A stretch of 64,000 nucleotides of DNA from Oasisia sp. SBJ-2009 (lineage: Eukaryota; Annelida; Polychaeta; Sabellida; Siboglinidae), in assembly GCA_964017155.1 (NCBI GenBank), contig OZ024867.1, positions 18,368,089 through 18,432,088 of the forward strand, read 5' to 3'. How positions within the stretch are numbered: position 1 is the first letter of the stretch; every line of letters starts with the position of its first letter. Positions 52,001 to 62,579 of this stretch are shown here, one piece after another. The notes beneath the pieces were generated by a model. The model was not told where the DNA came from. It searched no databases and saw only the letters and a program-made list of their open reading frames with translations. The translations under genes were made by a program, and so were the position numbers.

Positions 52001-55000
52001 TTACACCTGTTCAGTCCTCTTTTTCCTTGTTACGTATGTTCTATGCGTTTATTCCTTGTTATATATGCTCAGTGCTCTTATTCCTTGTAACATCTGCTTA
52101 ATCCTCTTATTCCTTGTTTCTTCTGCTCTATACGCTTTATTCCTTGAAACATCTACTCTACGCGTTTATTCCTTGATACATGTGCTCTATACGTTCATTC
52201 CATGTTACATCTGCTATATGCGTTTATTCCTTCTTTCATCTACTCTATGGATTTATTCCTTGTTACATTTCCTCAATACTCTTATTCCTTATTACACATG
52301 CTGTATGCATTTATTCGTTGTTACACCTCCTCTGTGCCTTTATTCCTTGTTACATCTGCTTTACGCGTTTTTCTTTTTTTCATATCGTCTATGCGATTTA
52401 TTCCTTGTCACATCTGCTATATGCGTTTATTCCTTGTTACATTTGCTCTATGCGTTTATTCCTTGTTACATCTGATTTATGCCTTTACTCCTTGTTACAT
52501 CTGGTCTGTGCGATTTGTTCCTTGTTGCATCTGCTTTATGCGTTTTTCTTTTTTTCATATCGTCTATGCGATTTATTCCTTGTCACATCTGCTATATGCG
52601 TTTATTCCTTGTTACATTTGCTCTATGCGTTTATTCCTTGTTACATCTGAGTTATGCCTTTACTCCTTGTTACATCTGGTCTGTGCGATTTGTTCCTTGT
52701 TGCATCTGCTCTATGCGATTTATTCCTTGTTACGTCTTCTCTATGCGTTTATTCCTTGTTACAGCTGCTCAATGCTCTTATTCCTTGTTACATCTGCTCT
52801 ATGCGATTTATTCCTTGTTACGTCTTCTCTATGCGTTTATTCCTTGTTAAATCTGCTCTATGTTCCTTGTTGCATTTGCTCTATGTGTTTTTTTCCTTGT
52901 TACATCTGCTCAGAGCTCTTATTCCCTGTAACATCTTCTAAATCCTCTTATTCCTTGATACATCTACTTGATGCGATTTATTCCTTGTTACACCTGCTCT
53001 AAGCGATTTATTCCTTGTTATGTCTTCTCTATGCGTTTATTCCTTGTTACATATGCTCTATATGTTTATTCATTGTTAAATCTGCTCAGTGCTCTTATTC
53101 CTAGTAACATCTGCTATATCCTCTTATTCCTTGTTACATCTGCCGTATGCGTTTACTCCTTGTTACATCTGCTCCTTGCGTTTATTCCTCGTTACATCTG
53201 CTCTATGCGCTTTAATCCTTGCTACGTCTACTCTAAGCGTCTATTCTTTGTTACATCTGTTCTATGTGTTTATTCCTTGTTACACCTGCTCTATGCGTTT
53301 ATTCCTTATTACTTCTGCTCTATGCTTTTATTCATTGTTATATCTGCTCTGGGCGTTTTATTCCTTGTTACATCTGCTCTATGAGTTTATTTCTTGTTAC
53401 ATCTGCTTGATGCCTTCATTCCTTTTTACATCTCGTTTATGCGATTTATTCCTTGATACATTTGTTATTTGCGTTTATTCGTTGTTTCATCTGCTATCCG
53501 CGATTATTCCTGCTTACATTTGCTCTATGCTTTTATTCCTTGTTACATCTGCGTTATGCCTTTGCTCCTTGTTACATCTGGGCTGTGCGATTTATTCGGT
53601 GATACATCTTCTCTATGCGTTTATTCCTTGTTTAATTTGCTCTATGCGTTTGTTCCTTGTTACATCTGCTCTATGCGTGTGTCCTTTGTTACGTCTGCTA
53701 GATACGTTTATTCCATTTTATATCTGCTTAATGCCTTTACTCCTTGTTACATCTTCTTTATGCGATTATTCCTTGTTACATCTGCTCACAGCTCTTATTC
53801 CTTGTTACATCTGTTCAATGCTCTCGCTCCTGGTTACATTTGCTCTCTCCGCTTTATTGCTTTTTAAATCTGCTCTATGCGTTTGTTCCTGGTTACATCT
53901 GCTCATAGCTCTTATTCCTTGTAACATCTGCTAAATCCTCTTATTCCTTGTTACATCTGCTTTATGCGTTTATTTATTGTTACATCTGCTCTATGAGTGT
54001 AATCCTTGTTACGTCTGGTCTATGCGATTTATTCCTTGTTACATCTGCTCTATGCGTGTATTCCTTGTTACATGGGCTTAATGCGTTTATTCGTTGTTAC
54101 ATTTGCTCTATGCGCTGTATTACTTGCTACATCTGCACTATGCGTTTATTCCTTGTTTCATCTGTTCTATGCGTGTATTCCTTGTTACAACTGCTCTATG
54201 CGTTTACTCCTTGACATATATGTTTTTTGCGGTTATTCTTTGTTATATGTGCTAGATGTGTTTATTCCTTGTTACACCTGCTCAATCCTCTTTTTCCTTG
54301 TTACATCTGTTCTATGCGTTGATTCCTTGTTATATCTGGTCAGTGCTCTTATTCCTTGTAACGTCTGCTTTATCCTCTTTTTCCTTGTTACATCTGCCGT
54401 ATGCGTTTACTCCTTGTTACATCTGCTCCTGGCGTTCATTCCTTGTTACATCTGCTCTATGCGCTTTAATCCTTGCATATACGTCTACTCTATGCGTCTA
54501 TTCCTTGTTATATCTGCTCTATGTGTTTATTCCTTGTTACACCTGCTCTATGCGTTTATTCCTTGTTACATCTGCTCTATGTTTTTTTTCATTGTCATAT
54601 CTGCTCTGTGCGTTTTATTCCTTGTTACATCTGCTCTATGAGTTTACTTCTTTTTACATCTGCTTTATGCCTTTATTCCTTTTTACATCTCGTTGATGCG
54701 ATTTATTTCTTGATACATTTGTTATATGCGTTTATTCGTTGTTTCATCTGCTATCTGCGATTATTCCTGGTTACATTTGCTCTACGCTTTTATTCCTTGT
54801 TACATCTGCCTTATGCCTTTGCTCCTTGTTACATCTGGGCTGTGCGATTTATTCGGTGTTACATCTTCTCTATGCGTTTATTCCTTGTTTAGTTTGCTCT
54901 ATGCGTTTGTTCCTTGTTACATCTGCTCTATGCCTTTGTCCTTCGTTATATCTGCTCAGTGCTCTTATTCCTTGTAACATCTGCTTTATCCTCTTTTTCC

Positions 55001-57146
55001 TTGTTTCATATGCTCTATGTGTTTATTCCTTGTTTCATCTATTCTATGCGTTTATTCCTTGTTACATTTTCTCAATCCTCTTATTCATTGTTACGTCTTC
55101 TCTATGCGTTTATTCCTTGTTACATCTGCTCTATACGCTTTATTCCTTGAAACATCTAATCTACGCGTTTATTCCTTGATACTTGTGTTCTATGCGTTTA
55201 TTCCTTGTTACATCTGCTATATGCGTTTATTCCTTGTTTCATCTACTCTGTGGATTTATTCCTTGTTACATTTTCCCAATGCTCTTATTCCTTATTATAC
55301 CTGCTGTATGCATTTATTCGTCTTTACACCTGCTCTATGCGTTTATTCCTTGTTACATCTGCGTTATTCCTTTACTCCTTGTTACATCTGGTCTGTGCGA
55401 TTTGTTCCTTGTTACATATTCTCTATGCGTTTATTGTTTGTTAAATATGTTCTATGCGTTTGTTCCTTGTTACATTTGCCCTATGCGTTTATTCCTTGTT
55501 ACATCTGCTATATGCGTTTATTCCTTGTTACATCTGTTCTATGCGTTTATTCCTTGTTACAACTGCTCTATGCGTTTATTCCTTGTTACATCTGCTCTAT
55601 GCGATTTTTTCCTTGTGACATCTGCTATATGCGTTTATTTCTTGTTACATCTGTTCTATGCGTTTATTCCTTGTTACATATGTTCTATGCGTTTATTCTT
55701 TTTTACATCTGCTAGATGTGTTTATTCCTTGTCACACCTGCTCAGTCCTCTTTTTCCTTGTTACATATGTTCTATGCGTTTTTTCCTTGTTACCTCTGCT
55801 CAGTGCTCTTATTCCTTGTAACATCTGCTTAATCCTCTTATTCCTTGTTGCATATGCTCTATGTGTTTATTCCTTGTTTCCTCTGTTCTATGCGTTTATT
55901 CCTTGTTACATTTTCTCAATCCTCTTATTCCTTGTTACATCTTCTCTATGCGTTTATTCCTTGTTACATCTGCTCTATACGCTTTATTCCTTGTTAAACC
56001 TGCTCTTTCCAATTAATTCCTTGTTACGTCTTCTCCATGCGTTTATTCCTTGTTACATCTGCTCAGAGGTCTGATTCCTTGTAACATCTTCTAAATTCTC
56101 TTATTCCTTGTTACATCTACTCTATGGGTTTATTCCTTGTTACATTTCCTCAATGCTCTTATTCATTGTTACATTTTCTCAATCCTCTTATTCCTTGTTA
56201 CATCTTCTCTATGCGTTTATTGCTTTTTACATCTGCTCTAAACGCATTATTCCTAACGTGTGCTCTATGCGTTTGTTCCGTGTTACTTATGCCATAAGCG
56301 TTTATTTCTTGCTACATCAGTCCTATGTGCTTTATTCCTTATTACATCGGTTCTGTGTGCTTTGTTCCTTCTTACAAATGGTCCATGCGTTTATTCTTTT
56401 TTACATCAGCTCAATCCTCTTATTTATTGTTACATCTGTTCTATGTGTTTATTCCTTGTTACATCTGCTCAATGCTCTTATTCCTAGTAACATCTGCTAT
56501 ATGCTCTTATTCCTGGTTACATCATCCGTATGCGTTTATTCCTTGTTACATCTGCTCCTTGCGTTTATTCCTCGTTACATCTGCTCTATGCTCTTTATTC
56601 CTTGCTACATCTATTCTATGCGTTTATTCATTTTTACATGTGCTCTATGCGTTTATTCCTTGTTACATCTGCTCTATGCTTTTATTCATTGTTATATCTG
56701 CACTTTTTTTATTCCTTGTTACGTCTGTTCTATGTGTTTTTTATTCCTTGTTACATATGTTCTATGCGTTTATTCCATGTTACATCTGCTAGATGCGTTG
56801 ATTGATTGTTACATCTTCTCTATGCGTTTATTTGTTGTTACATCTGCTCTATGAGTTTAATCCTTGTTACATCTGGTCTATGCGATTGATTCCTTGTTCC
56901 GTCTGCTCTATGTGTTTAATCCTTGTTATATCTGCTCAATGCTCTTATTCCTTGTTACATCGGCTTAATGCTCTTATTCCTTTTTACATATGCTCTATGC
57001 GCGTTATTACCTTCTACAACTGTTCTGTGCCTTTATTCCTTGTTAAATCTGCTCTATGCATTTATTCCTTGTTACATCTGATTGATGCGTTTATTCCTTT
57101 TTACATCTCGTCTATGCGATTATACTAGTTCTTCTATGCGCGCGTG
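49061..57146 (+). repeat. Satellite block, right end of the array
   Basis: This is about 8.1 kb of diverged satellite with no inserts. It contains a 175-bp tandem duplication (52,364-52,711) and a duplication with 1,257-bp offset (about 53,090-53,720 against 54,350-54,980). The CTACTCTATGG marker stretch recurs near 49,640, 51,380, 52,243, 55,248 and 56,120. The satellite fades into CTATGCGCGCGTGTCTATGCG and then a GT microsatellite at 57,147. Confidence 0.9.
52364..52711 (+). repeat. 175-bp local tandem duplication in the satellite
   Basis: GCGTTTTTCTTTTTTTCATAT occurs at 52364 and 52539. The following six monomers are nearly identical, with only small differences such as TGATTTATGCC against TGAGTTATGCC. 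175 bp equals six monomers plus one base. Confidence 0.85.
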
Positions 57147-57153
57147 TCTATGC

Positions 57154-57200
<47 letters not shown>

Positions 57201-57215
57201 CGTGCGTGCGTACTT
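57147..57215 (+). repeat. GT/GTGC microsatellite at the satellite border
   Basis: A (TG)n run is followed by (TGCG)n, ending before TACTTGTGTCGTG. It sits between the satellite array and the DUF229 gene. Confidence 0.9.
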
Positions 57216-57301
57216 GTGTCGTGATTTTGGCCGAACTGATGTGCCTGTAACCGAACGAACGAGATCATACTCTGTGCCACCACGCCTGAACTTTGACATA
57301 C

Positions 57302-58014
57302 CTTCTTTGTATCGCCCAGCAACACACAGCTGTAGTTATAAATGTCCCGCAGCGTGGCGTGGATGTCGAACGGCGTCGACAGACGTTGCGCGTTCGTCCG
57401 CATGTTCTTCATTGCTTCCGGGTATTTCTTCTCAAAGGACGGCGGAAACAGGAAGGACATGAACGGATTTCTTTCTTCGTGTTTACCTGTTAAATAGAAC
57501 GAGACACACGGTCAAAGAATTTATCAAGCAGCTGCTTAATCTGGTGTTAGCGTTGATTGTGTTTCTTTGTCTAATTAATAATAATGTGGTGATAATTATT
57601 ATTGTTGTAATTATTATTTTAATTATAAATCCCCATATGTGAAGACTATTCTTCCGGTCAGATCCGCATAAAATACAAGATTGATCAAACATGAATATAT
57701 AAAATGTGCGTCATAAATTAAGATTACTATATGCTAAAGAACAAAGGGATATTTATCTAATATCACTGACACGTGTTAATCCACTCTCTGGGCAAAACTG
57801 GAAAAACAAGTTGTTTCTGAAATATACAATAACCTATTAATGAGTAAATGATTAATCTTCAATATACGCATTAACACGAACAAGTTTCCAATCAAACTAT
57901 AATAATAACAATAAAGATGTTTAATGTCAAATAGGAATGTATTCTGGCGTCTGGGTATTAATAAGTAAATAATAAAAAAGTAAACAATAACATATTAATG
58001 AATAATGAATTTAA

Positions 58015-58059
<45 letters not shown>

Positions 58060-59401
58060 AACTAATACAAAATAGTAAAATTATAATAACAAAAATAAAC
58101 AAATTTAAAATAAATGAGAACATCCACTCACCCTGCACAACGCGTCGTACGGCGGAGAAGCGCGCCCCGTGGTCGGCCATCATGATAAGCAGCGTGTCGT
58201 TCAGTTGGCCGCGGTGTGTCATGTCCTTCAGATATGCGACCAAATCATCGTCGGCCAATTGCAGCCGGTTGTGCGAGTCATGTGACATTTCGGCGTTGAA
58301 CAGGAAGCTGAACTTGCGCACGCTCTTCGGGTACGTCCGGTGCAGATCGCGGCCGTAGTCGAGGAAGACGTTGTGTCGCGCCAACGACCCGATACACAGC
58401 GGTTTGCTCCGCCCGCCGAGTTTCTCCGCCTCTAGAAAGTACGTCCTCATGTAGTGGTCAACGGGCGGGTCCTTGAAGCCGACCATCCGGTAGGTGAACG
58501 TGCCGATGTTGCAGCGATCCTCGGCAAATTGCGTCACATAACCGAGTTGCTTGAAATCTTTCCAAATCCACGGATGTCCGTTGACTGGCTTAGCGCCTCT
58601 GCGGCTGCGACGCGCTTCCGGAAGTTCGAGCTCCGTCTTTCCGGTGAGAATCGGAAGCAGCGCCTGCGGAGTTCCGTCGCCAACGATGTTGTAGTCTTCC
58701 AGGACAACAGCGCCGAGGACCTTCACCAGATGCTCGTAGGTTTTCGGTAGGTTCCGCTGCCACGTCATACGTGAGACCGAGTCAAAGCCGATCATCAGAA
58801 TGTGTAGATCCATCGGCTTCATTTGGCCGGTAGTCGGCGCCACCGGTGGGGGCTTAACCGGAGCTATGCCGGCGTGGATGTTGTCGTACTTGGTGCTGTC
58901 GTTCGCGATGCACGACACCTTAAAGAAGTCGGTCTTCAGCGGCGATCCAGACCGGAAGTCGGCGATGGTGTCGCCCCATCGCGCGTGGAAGTCGTCGCCG
59001 CCGTGGTGTAGAGGCGTGTACGAGCAGCGGATGGCGCCGTGACGTTTTATTGCAACTGACAAGATCTGAAACGTCCCGTTCTCGGCGTAAACCCAGTTCT
59101 GCTCGACTTTCGAGCATTCGAGCGGCGTTGGCGGTCCGAAGAACTGCTTGAAAGACGGCGGCCACAGCTCGAGCGTCGGGTGAACGCACTGCGCGGGGTT
59201 TGCCCGGATAGTTCTGCCGGGCGTCGTTTGGGTTTGGGTTAGAGGCGGTGACGTCACGGCTATGTTGGTGACGCTGTGTGAGTGTTTGGAGAATGTGATC
59301 ATAACGTCGTAGTAGATGGCGAACAACCCAGACGCGACGAGAAGTTTGCACAGGACGCGCGCGCACTGTCGGCCGCGCGTAATCGTGCGCAGATATTGCA
59401 T
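57302..59401 (-). CDS. DUF229-family membrane protein gene (two exons visible, 3' end missing)
   Basis: Exon 1 is 59401-58132 and exon 2 is 57486-57302, with an intron of 645 bp. The splice sites are CAGG|GTGAGT and TTAACAG|GTAAAC, and the joined frame reads VVQGKHEERNPF, a family-typical junction. Exon 2 ends AAG|GTATGT in phase 0. The visible protein is 485 residues: a hydrophobic signal-anchor at about 16-36, then an alkaline-phosphatase/sulfatase-like DUF229 domain. Motifs are ILMIGFDSVSR (Asp207), GDGTPQALLPILTG, WIWKDFKQLGYVTQFAED, MSHDSHNRL and ADHGARFS (Asp410, His411), with STPFDIHATLRDI in exon 2. The family is widespread in animals with unknown substrate, usually about 600-700 residues, so one or more 3' exons are missing. 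None is seen before the satellite starts. The ATG has a good context (CTCCACCATG). Confidence 0.88.
57487..58131 (-). other. Intron 1 of the DUF229 gene
   Basis: This 645-bp AT-rich intron has canonical GT-AG ends and contains an (AT)n run at about 58,018-58,056. Nothing else is recognised in it. Confidence 0.85.
58018..58056. repeat. (AT)n microsatellite
   Basis: This is a nearly pure alternating AT run within the DUF229 intron. Confidence 0.9.
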
Positions 59402-59488
59402 GGTGGAGTGACGTCACTTCCAGGTGTGGATGACAGGCTGCCTTGCTGGAAAAAAAATCGGATGCGTCGAATTTAATGTTCAATTTGC

Positions 59489-59490
59489 AG

Positions 59491-59522
<32 letters not shown>

Positions 59523-59564
59523 TGTGTGTGTGTGTCCGTGCATGCGTGTGTGTGTATGCGTGCA

Positions 59565-59647
<83 letters not shown>

Positions 59648-59745
59648 GTGCGAGTGTGTGATTGAATGTGTGTGCGTGCGTGCGTGTGTATGTGTGTGTG
59701 CGTGCATGCGTGAGTGCGTGCGTGCGTGCGTGTGTGCATGCATGC
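59489..59745. repeat. Compound GT / TGCG / AT microsatellite
   Basis: (TG)n and (TGCG)n runs flank an (AT)n run at about 59,564-59,610. This lies just upstream of the DUF229 start. The histidine/threonine-rich minus-strand open frames here are only translated microsatellite. Confidence 0.92.
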
Positions 59746-59759
59746 CTTTGTGCATATAT

Positions 59760-60865
59760 GGTTGCGTTCCTGCATATTTGTGCTCGTATATGTACATACG
59801 CATGATTCCTTGGAAATGGTCATCAAACTGAAATAATGTTTAGGTAACAACAGTTTCGTTGCAACTGTCAAATGTATCGACGTTCTGTACTGTTGGTAAG
59901 CAGCAGTAAAAGGTAATGATATTGACAAGAGAGAGAGCAGCTTTGTCACTTTTCCAAGGATATTAAAATTTGAATACATATAATTTTTTCAGAACGTGCC
60001 ATCACCACATAGTTTGCAGCATGGGCCATAGCCATAGCCATAGGCATAGCTATTCATCTCAGCCTCAGGTAAATAAATGTTGTGGTACACATGACTCTGC
60101 CTGTCTTTTATAAGAGTGTATACATATTATTATATAGATTGTACAATCAGCGAACACTACATGTCAGTTATGAATGCAACGGACCTGGGCCTCCCATACC
60201 TTAGAAATTTGACCTTTGGCCTTTTGCTAATCATAGCAGTACTGTGCCCCACAGTGTTTGAAATGTGCTCCAGTTTAAGTGTTCATAATAAGTTGTGGCA
60301 TTTTCCGATATTACCACTCCAGAAAAGACAGTGGAAAGGCTGAAGGTGGTGCAATATTGGTGACATTTAAGCTACACCATATTTTGATTCATCTGCCAGT
60401 AGAAGTTTGTGTGCCCCTACAATCGATTTCTGAACCTGCCCCTCCGTGTGGTAGTTTATTGGTCTGGATGAGGATTTGCTGTAATGGGTATCCTTGATAA
60501 ATTGTATATTATTGGAATCCCAAGTAGACTAATGTAAAGACAGCATAAAGGAAAAACATTTCATTGAAACTAGTTAACGAGATTGACTACAAAATAACGG
60601 CAAGCACAACTACAGGTAAAACCTGTGCACATTATATATGTATTTATGTTTAATATGACATGCACATCAGATAAAAATAAAGCACTAATACAAAGTTAGC
60701 AGAAGGTTGAAAACATGTTTGGTACATATAGAAAAGTTACTTTTATCATGATTCATTCATTAAAAAAAATCCAGTACTAATACATGTTATGACAAATGCT
60801 GGTTAGTTCAAAAACATGAATCCCATTTATTACACTTTCAATGTATGCCTTTTCATGAGATGCCA
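59760..60865. other. Intergenic AT-rich sequence
   Basis: No gene or recognisable element is seen in this stretch of about 1.1 kb. A short imperfect GCCATAG repeat lies at about 60,023-60,050. Confidence 0.6.
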
Positions 60866-60869
60866 TTTG

Positions 60870-61195
60870 TAGAGCGCAATGGTTCAGGGGTAGAGCTTCG
60901 GACGCTCGACTATGAGAACCCAGGTTCGAATACTGTCCTGCTGTGTTAAAACCTTGGGCAAGTTTTTTACATTCTACATTGCTCCAGTTCACTCAGCTGT
61001 ATAAATGAGTACCTGACTATAGACAGTAGTGGATATGTGTACGAGTAGCCTTCGCGCATTAATTGTAGTATATCGCTGGATGCTTCCCAGAGAAGCCGAA
61101 ATGGTCTGAGTGAACAGGTGTGTCAGGGAAGTAAAGTATAAAGCACTTTGAGGACTGGATACTGCGCTATATAAGAACTTGCCTTTACTTTTTAA
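60870..61195 (+). mobile_element. tRNA-derived SINE
   Basis: The 5' head resembles a tRNA, with an A-box-like TGGTTCAGGGGTAGAGC (60880-60896) and a B-box-like GGTTCGAATAC (60923-60933). The body includes CAGCTGTATAAATGAGTACC and GGATGCTTCCCAGAGAAGCC. The 3' part has AAAGCACTTTGAGGACTGG and GCGCTATATAAGAAC and ends in T-rich sequence. A tRNA head plus a long unrelated body of about 250 bp is the layout of a Pol III SINE. I cannot assign the named family. Confidence 0.75.
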
Positions 61196-61199
61196 CCTA

Positions 61200-61774
61200 C
61201 TGCAAATGTGTGCCTAACGCTACATTCCATGGGCAAATTGTTCAAAATCATGAAAGAAATGTTACACAACAACAAAATCCTGGAAATTAACTTAAAATTG
61301 TAAAGTTTACGCATAACGCACGCATTATAGATATTACTGAAACATGCTGTAAATAGCTTATTTTTTTTACAATAGTAGAACATAAATGGATGTTTTATTA
61401 AACATATTTCTCTTGGCAAGTTGACATACAAGTCTCAGCTTGGCTTGAATGTCAGACTCATTTGATAAGGTTTTATAAATGACATGTCCAAAATATTTAC
61501 AAGGTGACAATGTTTAACTGGTTAACTGCTGAAGTAATTCTTAGATAGATTTGACTTTCTAGATACAAAGTACATATACATACTATTTACACATGTACAT
61601 AATAAATAACAATAACAACAAGTAAGTTAACTATATTGATATTTTTAATCAGTGTTGTGTAAAATAAAAAATAAAACTTTGTTGGTGTTTACAACTCGCA
61701 GAAAGGTTATTCAACTAGTCAGGGTACTCGCCATGTGGCTGGTAGTTACATATGCAATCGCTATATGTTTACTC
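61200..61774. other. Intergenic AT-rich sequence
   Basis: I recognise no coding or repeat signal in this stretch. Confidence 0.5.
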
Positions 61775-61925
61775 ACCTGTATGAAGAGAACCGGCTACAG
61801 ATAGTGGTGGATACTATTAATTTATATAGTTAGTCTTCGCATAATAATTTAAGTGTGACTGAATGCTTCCTACATTAGTCGACATTTTGTTTAATTTAGC
61901 AGCTGTAAAGTATAACATGTCTGGT
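61775..61925 (+). mobile_element. Decayed fragment of the same SINE
   Basis: CACCTGTATGAAGAGAACCGG, ACAGATAGTGGTGGATA, TAGTCTTCGCATAATAATT, GACTGAATGCTTCC and GCTGTAAAGTATA follow the same order as the body of the 60,870 SINE at reduced identity. The tRNA head is not recognisable. Confidence 0.6.
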
Positions 61926-62043
61926 TGTAAAGTGTACAACATGAATACCAAAAAAAGGTATTGTTAGTAAAATATATTGGTTATGGCTCCAAGAATGGCT
62001 TATTGTAGTATGATTTACTTACTTTGGAGCTTTATTTGTCGAA

Positions 62044-62095
62044 GCGAGTACGACGTTTCGGTCCGTCAGAAACGGACCTTGTTCACGTACTGGTG
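62044..62095. other. Hairpin with Penelope-terminus-like sequence
   Basis: GGTCCGT (62060-62066) pairs with ACGGACC (62072-62078), inside an outer GTACG/CGTAC pairing (62048-62052 and 62086-62090). On the minus strand it reads GGACCGAAACGTCG, resembling the stem II, GAAAC and stem III part of hammerhead motifs at Penelope-like element ends. The CUGANGA core reads GTGAACA, so a working ribozyme is not supported. Confidence 0.4.
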
Positions 62096-62579
62096 TCACA
62101 TGTGTTGCATCAGATTTCACCAACAGGGCACAGCAGTATGTCACCACAGCTGAAGACAGGAAATCAGAATATATGGCATTTTTCTGCAGCATCTTGCACA
62201 GCCCATGGTTGTGGAATCCTGTCTGTGATCGTATGCAGTATATCTTATTAACTTGTGGACCTAGTGGTGCCAAGCACACTAGTTCACTGTTCTGTTTATT
62301 GTTGAGTGTTGACCTGTATAACATATTATTTCATGTATGACTTCAAACATTCCACAAGAAAGGCAGCAAGAAATGTTCGGCAACAGCATCATCTACATGT
62401 TGATATATAAGCAGGGTTGTAATTTATTAGGTGACTATTGTCATTACACGAAATACAAATTACCCTGATATATTTAATTATACTGATGCCTTATCTTAGA
62501 TATTATTATAGAATGATTTGAATACTTCCAAGCATAGCGCATTCTTATTTTCTGTTATTTTTTTAATATACACATTGTT

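Larger units (their letters stand above)
1..57146 (+). repeat. 29-bp satellite array (whole extent, with insertions)
   Basis: This is a head-to-tail tandem array of a 29-bp unit whose core is TTCCTTGTTACATCTGC; a clean consensus unit lies at 6622-6650. Variants of 28 and 30 bp are common (for example GCGCTTTATTCC in place of GCGTTTATTCC). The unit is about 72% pyrimidine and nearly half T on the + strand, and every block in the window has the same orientation. The consensus contains no TAA, TAG or TGA, so all three + frames stay open. Because 29 is not a multiple of 3, three units (87 bp) give a 29-residue hydrophobic cycle containing MRLFLVTSALC and CVYSLLHLLYAF. I infer no protein from this. 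The array is interrupted by LINE fragments, listed separately. It continues past the left edge and ends near 57,146. Confidence 0.95.

Noticed and set aside
1..57146. CRISPR-like array because of the 29-bp repeat length
   Set aside because: Repeats are directly adjacent with no unique spacers, and the sequence is eukaryotic (introns, LINEs, SINE).
1..57146. Centromeric satellite
   Set aside because: Higher-order structure is compatible with this, but the array sits next to a cellular gene and nothing in the sequence shows centromere function.
57082..57462. Plus-strand open frame of 126 codons across the microsatellite
   Set aside because: It overlaps DUF229 exon 2 on the other strand, which has splice sites and family motifs. 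The Val/Cys run comes from the GT repeat.
59473..59979. Minus-strand His/Thr-rich open frames
   Set aside because: They are translated GT/TGCG microsatellite and not protein genes.
60880..60935. A functional tRNA gene
   Set aside because: Box-like sequences are present, but the cloverleaf is poor and the sequence continues into a SINE body, repeated in decayed form at 61.8 kb.
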